Assembly (NCBI GenBank): GCA_017962085.1
Contig: JAGCWA010000033.1
Span: 95,264 to 159,171 of the forward strand
Direction of reading: 5' to 3'
From: Paludibacteraceae bacterium
GTDB lineage: Bacteria > Bacteroidota > Bacteroidia > Bacteroidales > Paludibacteraceae
DNA: 63,908 bases
In this document: piece after piece, positions 62,501-63,908 of the stretch
Layout: each line of letters starts with the position of its first letter
Position numbering within the stretch: the stretch's first letter is position 1
The notes under the pieces: model-generated
Told to the model about the DNA's origin: nothing
Database searches by the model: none
The model's input: the letters and a program-made list of their open reading frames with translations, nothing else
Position numbers and translations under genes: made by a program

Positions 62501-63908
62501 GCTGGATGAGGGGGCAAAACAGTCATTGGCTGAAACCGCAAAAACAACGGATGCTTCTTATTTATTAGAGTGGCATCCGTCTACCGAGACGGGTCAGGAG
62601 AATCCTTCCCTCTATAACTCCACTGTGCCGGAGATTCCTCTGGATGACGAGGCTGTGTTCTACTACTTCGTCCGTCAGGTGAGCCCGGCTGGTTGCGAGG
62701 GCCCTGGTAAGAAGGTGAAAGTTACGGTTAATACTTCTCCTCTCCCATTGAAGTTGGATACGATGGTTTGTTTGAATTCTTCCGTGAAATTGGAGGACTT
62801 GATGAAACCGACGGATCCATCTGTATATGAATTGCATTGGTACGAGAAAGGACAAACCCCTGATGGAACAGGATACGGTGATAGAACGGCTCCATCCGTT
62901 CCGACGGACAAACCGGGCGTCTACGAGTTCTATGCGACGCAACAGAGTATGGCTTCCCCATTCCCAGAGAGTAAACTCCAGACGGTGAAGGTGGAGGTAG
63001 TGGGCGTCTACGAGCCAGACACGGTGGGCAACACCTACCACTACTGCTCGGACGACACGCCTGTCGAGCTGGTTGCGAAGCTGAACAAGGACGAGTCCAA
63101 GAGCTACTACGCCGACGAGGTTGTTTGGAGCGTTAACGGAGGCACGGAGAGCACGACGAAGCCGACGGTCGACACGCACGTGAACACGACGACGACCTAC
63201 GAGTACAAGGCCTACCAGACCTACACGATAAAGAACGCCAACAAGGAGGTCTGCAAGGGCGATCCAGTGACATGGAAGGTCGAGGTGACCTTCGTTCCGG
63301 CCCTCTCCACGAGCCAGGTGACCTACATGAAGGCGGACGCTGAGAACGGGACCTTCGCCAAGAACCTGATGGAGCAGAGCGAGAACGACGCGATCACGGA
63401 CTACGCGAGCACGATGAAGCTGTGGTGGTACGAGGACGACTGCACGACGATGGTTGGCAACGGCAAGACGGCTCCGACCCCGAAGGTAGACCCGAGCGTT
63501 GCGGCGGGCGTCGACCAGGAGCTCTCCTACTGCGTAAGGCAGGAGGTGGATGGCTGCCTGAGCGAGGGCACGGAGGTCCCTGTGCTGATCAGCGACGCTC
63601 CGAAGCCGAACCCGACGGACTACGTCTACTGTAAGGGAGACGCTGCGGATAAGCTGACGACGAAGCCGGACATGACGATCAAGCCGAACGCCACATACGT
63701 TCTGAAATGGTACGGCAACGGCGATAGGGGCAACTATACGGATCTTCACATAACGGGTGACGATGGCCCTACACCGACGACGAACATGCGCGCCGGCGAC
63801 ATCGGCAAGAGCGAATACTACTACTACGTGACCCAGACCGAGATAGTGAACGGCCAGGAGGGCGCGGAGAGCAACAGGACGGAGATCAAGGTCACCGTCT
63901 ACGACCAG
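59517..63908 (+). CDS. Very large modular secreted protein, probable T9SS cargo, 3' truncated by the window
   Basis: An uninterrupted frame of 1464 codons from ATG 59517 to the window edge. The signal peptide is MKKINLITKCFTICVLCMLC followed by GGSVFAQ. The N-terminal region (to about residue 250) is beta-rich and unrecognised. An Ig-like/PKD-type module starts at 'VCAGGESIVLSATPFAGDVTYQWYRKE' split near residue 260. A jelly-roll-like domain follows (about 355-620: 'VWQDDFGTFESANSYWTWNYDN' and 'RNVKIEVVSNNGDGVDGIANSN' split). Repeated Ig-like modules with 'YCSDDTPVEL' or 'YCKGDAADKL' starts fill the end. Type B sorting is expected past the edge, because its neighbour is a PorP/SprF gene, but is not seen. 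Codon use changes sharply near 62,990 to GC-rich. Confidence 0.85.
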   Translation, partial: MKKINLITKCFTICVLCMLCGGSVFAQGFGGGGNMVLVSGTDFSSTVTGTGTDEKTIWDINEVDGFLGVLNPTLTSGRLTIAKTTKTTTTKSDFLSKAQFAVTNNAYSLDELRMLDDEGWGYVSSTTVGGQVILSLSVSGLKDNSNYRVEIEYYVPLTADEIKSSSYNVSLRAVVNPTAGNETSGATTQGSNQLPDHNTLREGYTNTLSITQASMNCRTISGGALNLYISPEKGGLGQAIMIKSIKVYGTPDATVSGPKEVCAGGESIVLSATPFAGDVTYQWYRKEGNSGVKLNGETGLKYKHTSGDTQNKETTYYYVVSLPDGKGGTADVKSNEFTVKDILCCLENGKPAPRKLVWQDDFGTFESANSYWTWNYDNIADPKKEQHRTKGTDKWIADLPYEIPGAVYNNLTDGNAPRNEGWYRVVSFLSNEGGSNLGWTAQAFDGNYPSASTLSKTKNGVRYFPDHTYEDGSAMGGMLQLNMGCYAGDVIYERIIKKLCEKTLTLKCFINTFSDNSRLKQGTTPVSIFVRATEVDDSGNPVGTPSVSKVFTKYAKDDIEWRASWVPVSVEFDLVNYRNVKIEVVSNNGDGVDGIANSNGNDLLLDDIQIFSCSAPSVDLYFNDQTYAKDSISCDEKEVTLYVDVSDMIKFYYNQDRYYFYQYNLKDPSSSDFKNSWKDLSSAPVQDESLNMDGKLTLADLLDQGHEKVYFRVIVGHKADIENELNRTLSSESPYRFNEDDPCAEFSISKPIELTIKCTTCTPAEPKISVDGGRVIQKDKSVHLCRGGQTTLSSNTFSLVNEAGDDVKYKYTWHSDKTSSVAVKTQLGGPKADDWDVSWQYVNDNAVNVDADGNKYIKSILLVHDTYEDAEGTRRCDRSDTFIVYADTVPVAPELKIPAFCEGLASDNDDVNKYINDLISSLSGYTETIEDASANSSTFSQFVDVLDGLKATDSPVSFTLSLKDKITKCESDPVTFKVTINEIPSEPETTDKDYVLDEGAKQSLAETAKTTDASYLLEWHPSTETGQENPSLYNSTVPEIPLDDEAVFYYFVRQVSPAGCEGPGKKVKVTVNTSPLPLKLDTMVCLNSSVKLEDLMKPTDPSVYELHWYEKGQTPDGTGYGDRTAPSVPTDKPGVYEFYATQQSMASPFPESKLQTVKVEVVGVYEPDTVGNTYHYCSDDTPVELVAKLNKDESKSYYADEVVWSVNGGTESTTKPTVDTHVNTTTTYEYKAYQTYTIKNANKEVCKGDPVTWKVEVTFVPALSTSQVTYMKADAENGTFAKNLMEQSENDAITDYASTMKLWWYEDDCTTMVGNGKTAPTPKVDPSVAAGVDQELSYCVRQEVDGCLSEGTEVPVLISDAPKPNPTDYVYCKGDAADKLTTKPDMTIKPNATYVLKWYGNGDRGNYTDLHITGDDGPTPTTNMRAGDIGKSEYYYYVTQTEIVNGQEGAESNRTEIKVTVYDQ

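Noticed and set aside
62565-63749. Minus-strand open frame of 394 residues
   Set aside because: Antisense to the GC-rich 3' part of the large secreted protein; Arg/Val/His-rich composition shows it is a consequence of GC-ending codons on the other strand.

Overview
The window looks like a chromosomal segment of a Bacteroidota member, most likely order Bacteroidales. The evidence is promoters of the TAnnTTTG type, few Shine-Dalgarno sites, two PorP/SprF genes paired with modular surface proteins of the type IX secretion system (T9SS), gldB, a GT3-type glycogen synthase, and a GGGtGRT gene. I cannot name the family or genus.

Layout. 1-182 is the 3' end of a probable M16 peptidase. 183-500 is a leader with four consecutive stem-loops. 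501-6492 holds a 1667-residue T9SS type B cargo protein and its PorP/SprF partner. 6667-11486 is a housekeeping block (lysS, gpsA, pgi, a DedA protein). 11626-24624 is a long co-directional exopolysaccharide/O-antigen locus: export lipoprotein, tyrosine autokinase, nucleotide-sugar dehydrogenase, flippase, TupA-like ATP-grasp protein, polymerase, three glycosyltransferases, initiating sugar-phosphate transferase and DegT aminotransferase. A terminator overlaps the promoter of the next unit, which adds a CapD/PglF-type 4,6-dehydratase and manA. 28087-29568 has a MORN-repeat protein and an orphan lipoprotein.

On the minus strand, 29642-37393 contains gldB, an asymmetric ABC-F ATPase and an AT-rich island of unrecognised lipoproteins and membrane proteins, including a 545-bp direct duplication. 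37557-43626 has an FGE-fold lipoprotein, miaA and a two-gene glycogen operon (phosphorylase and synthase). 43852-51143 is an envelope and replication block: lptD divergent from a peptidoglycan amidase, then an MCE/MlaD protein, dnaA and a pRiA4b-ORF3-like gene. 51276-55816 groups a small secreted protein, a VTC-type polyphosphate polymerase domain protein, a DUF4956 membrane protein, a DUF2490-like beta-barrel and a YejM/PbgA-like membrane sulfatase-fold protein. 56005-58193 is an Fe-S scaffold-like gene and a GGGtGRT gene, split by a roughly 460-bp cassette that encodes a four-helix-bundle (23S intervening-sequence type) protein and is bounded by a perfect 12-bp inverted repeat. 58357 to the end is a second PorP/SprF gene followed by a very large secreted protein that runs off the window and changes codon usage abruptly near 62,990.

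How the genes work together: most of the window builds or decorates the cell surface (T9SS cargo, capsule or O-antigen, LPS insertion, lipid handling, peptidoglycan hydrolysis). The most novel-looking items are the inverted-repeat-bounded IVS-like cassette, the envelope-spanning VTC/DUF4956/DUF2490/YejM cluster, the duplicated immunity-like island, and the pairing of a uronate-forming dehydrogenase with a TupA-like ATP-grasp enzyme in the polysaccharide locus.
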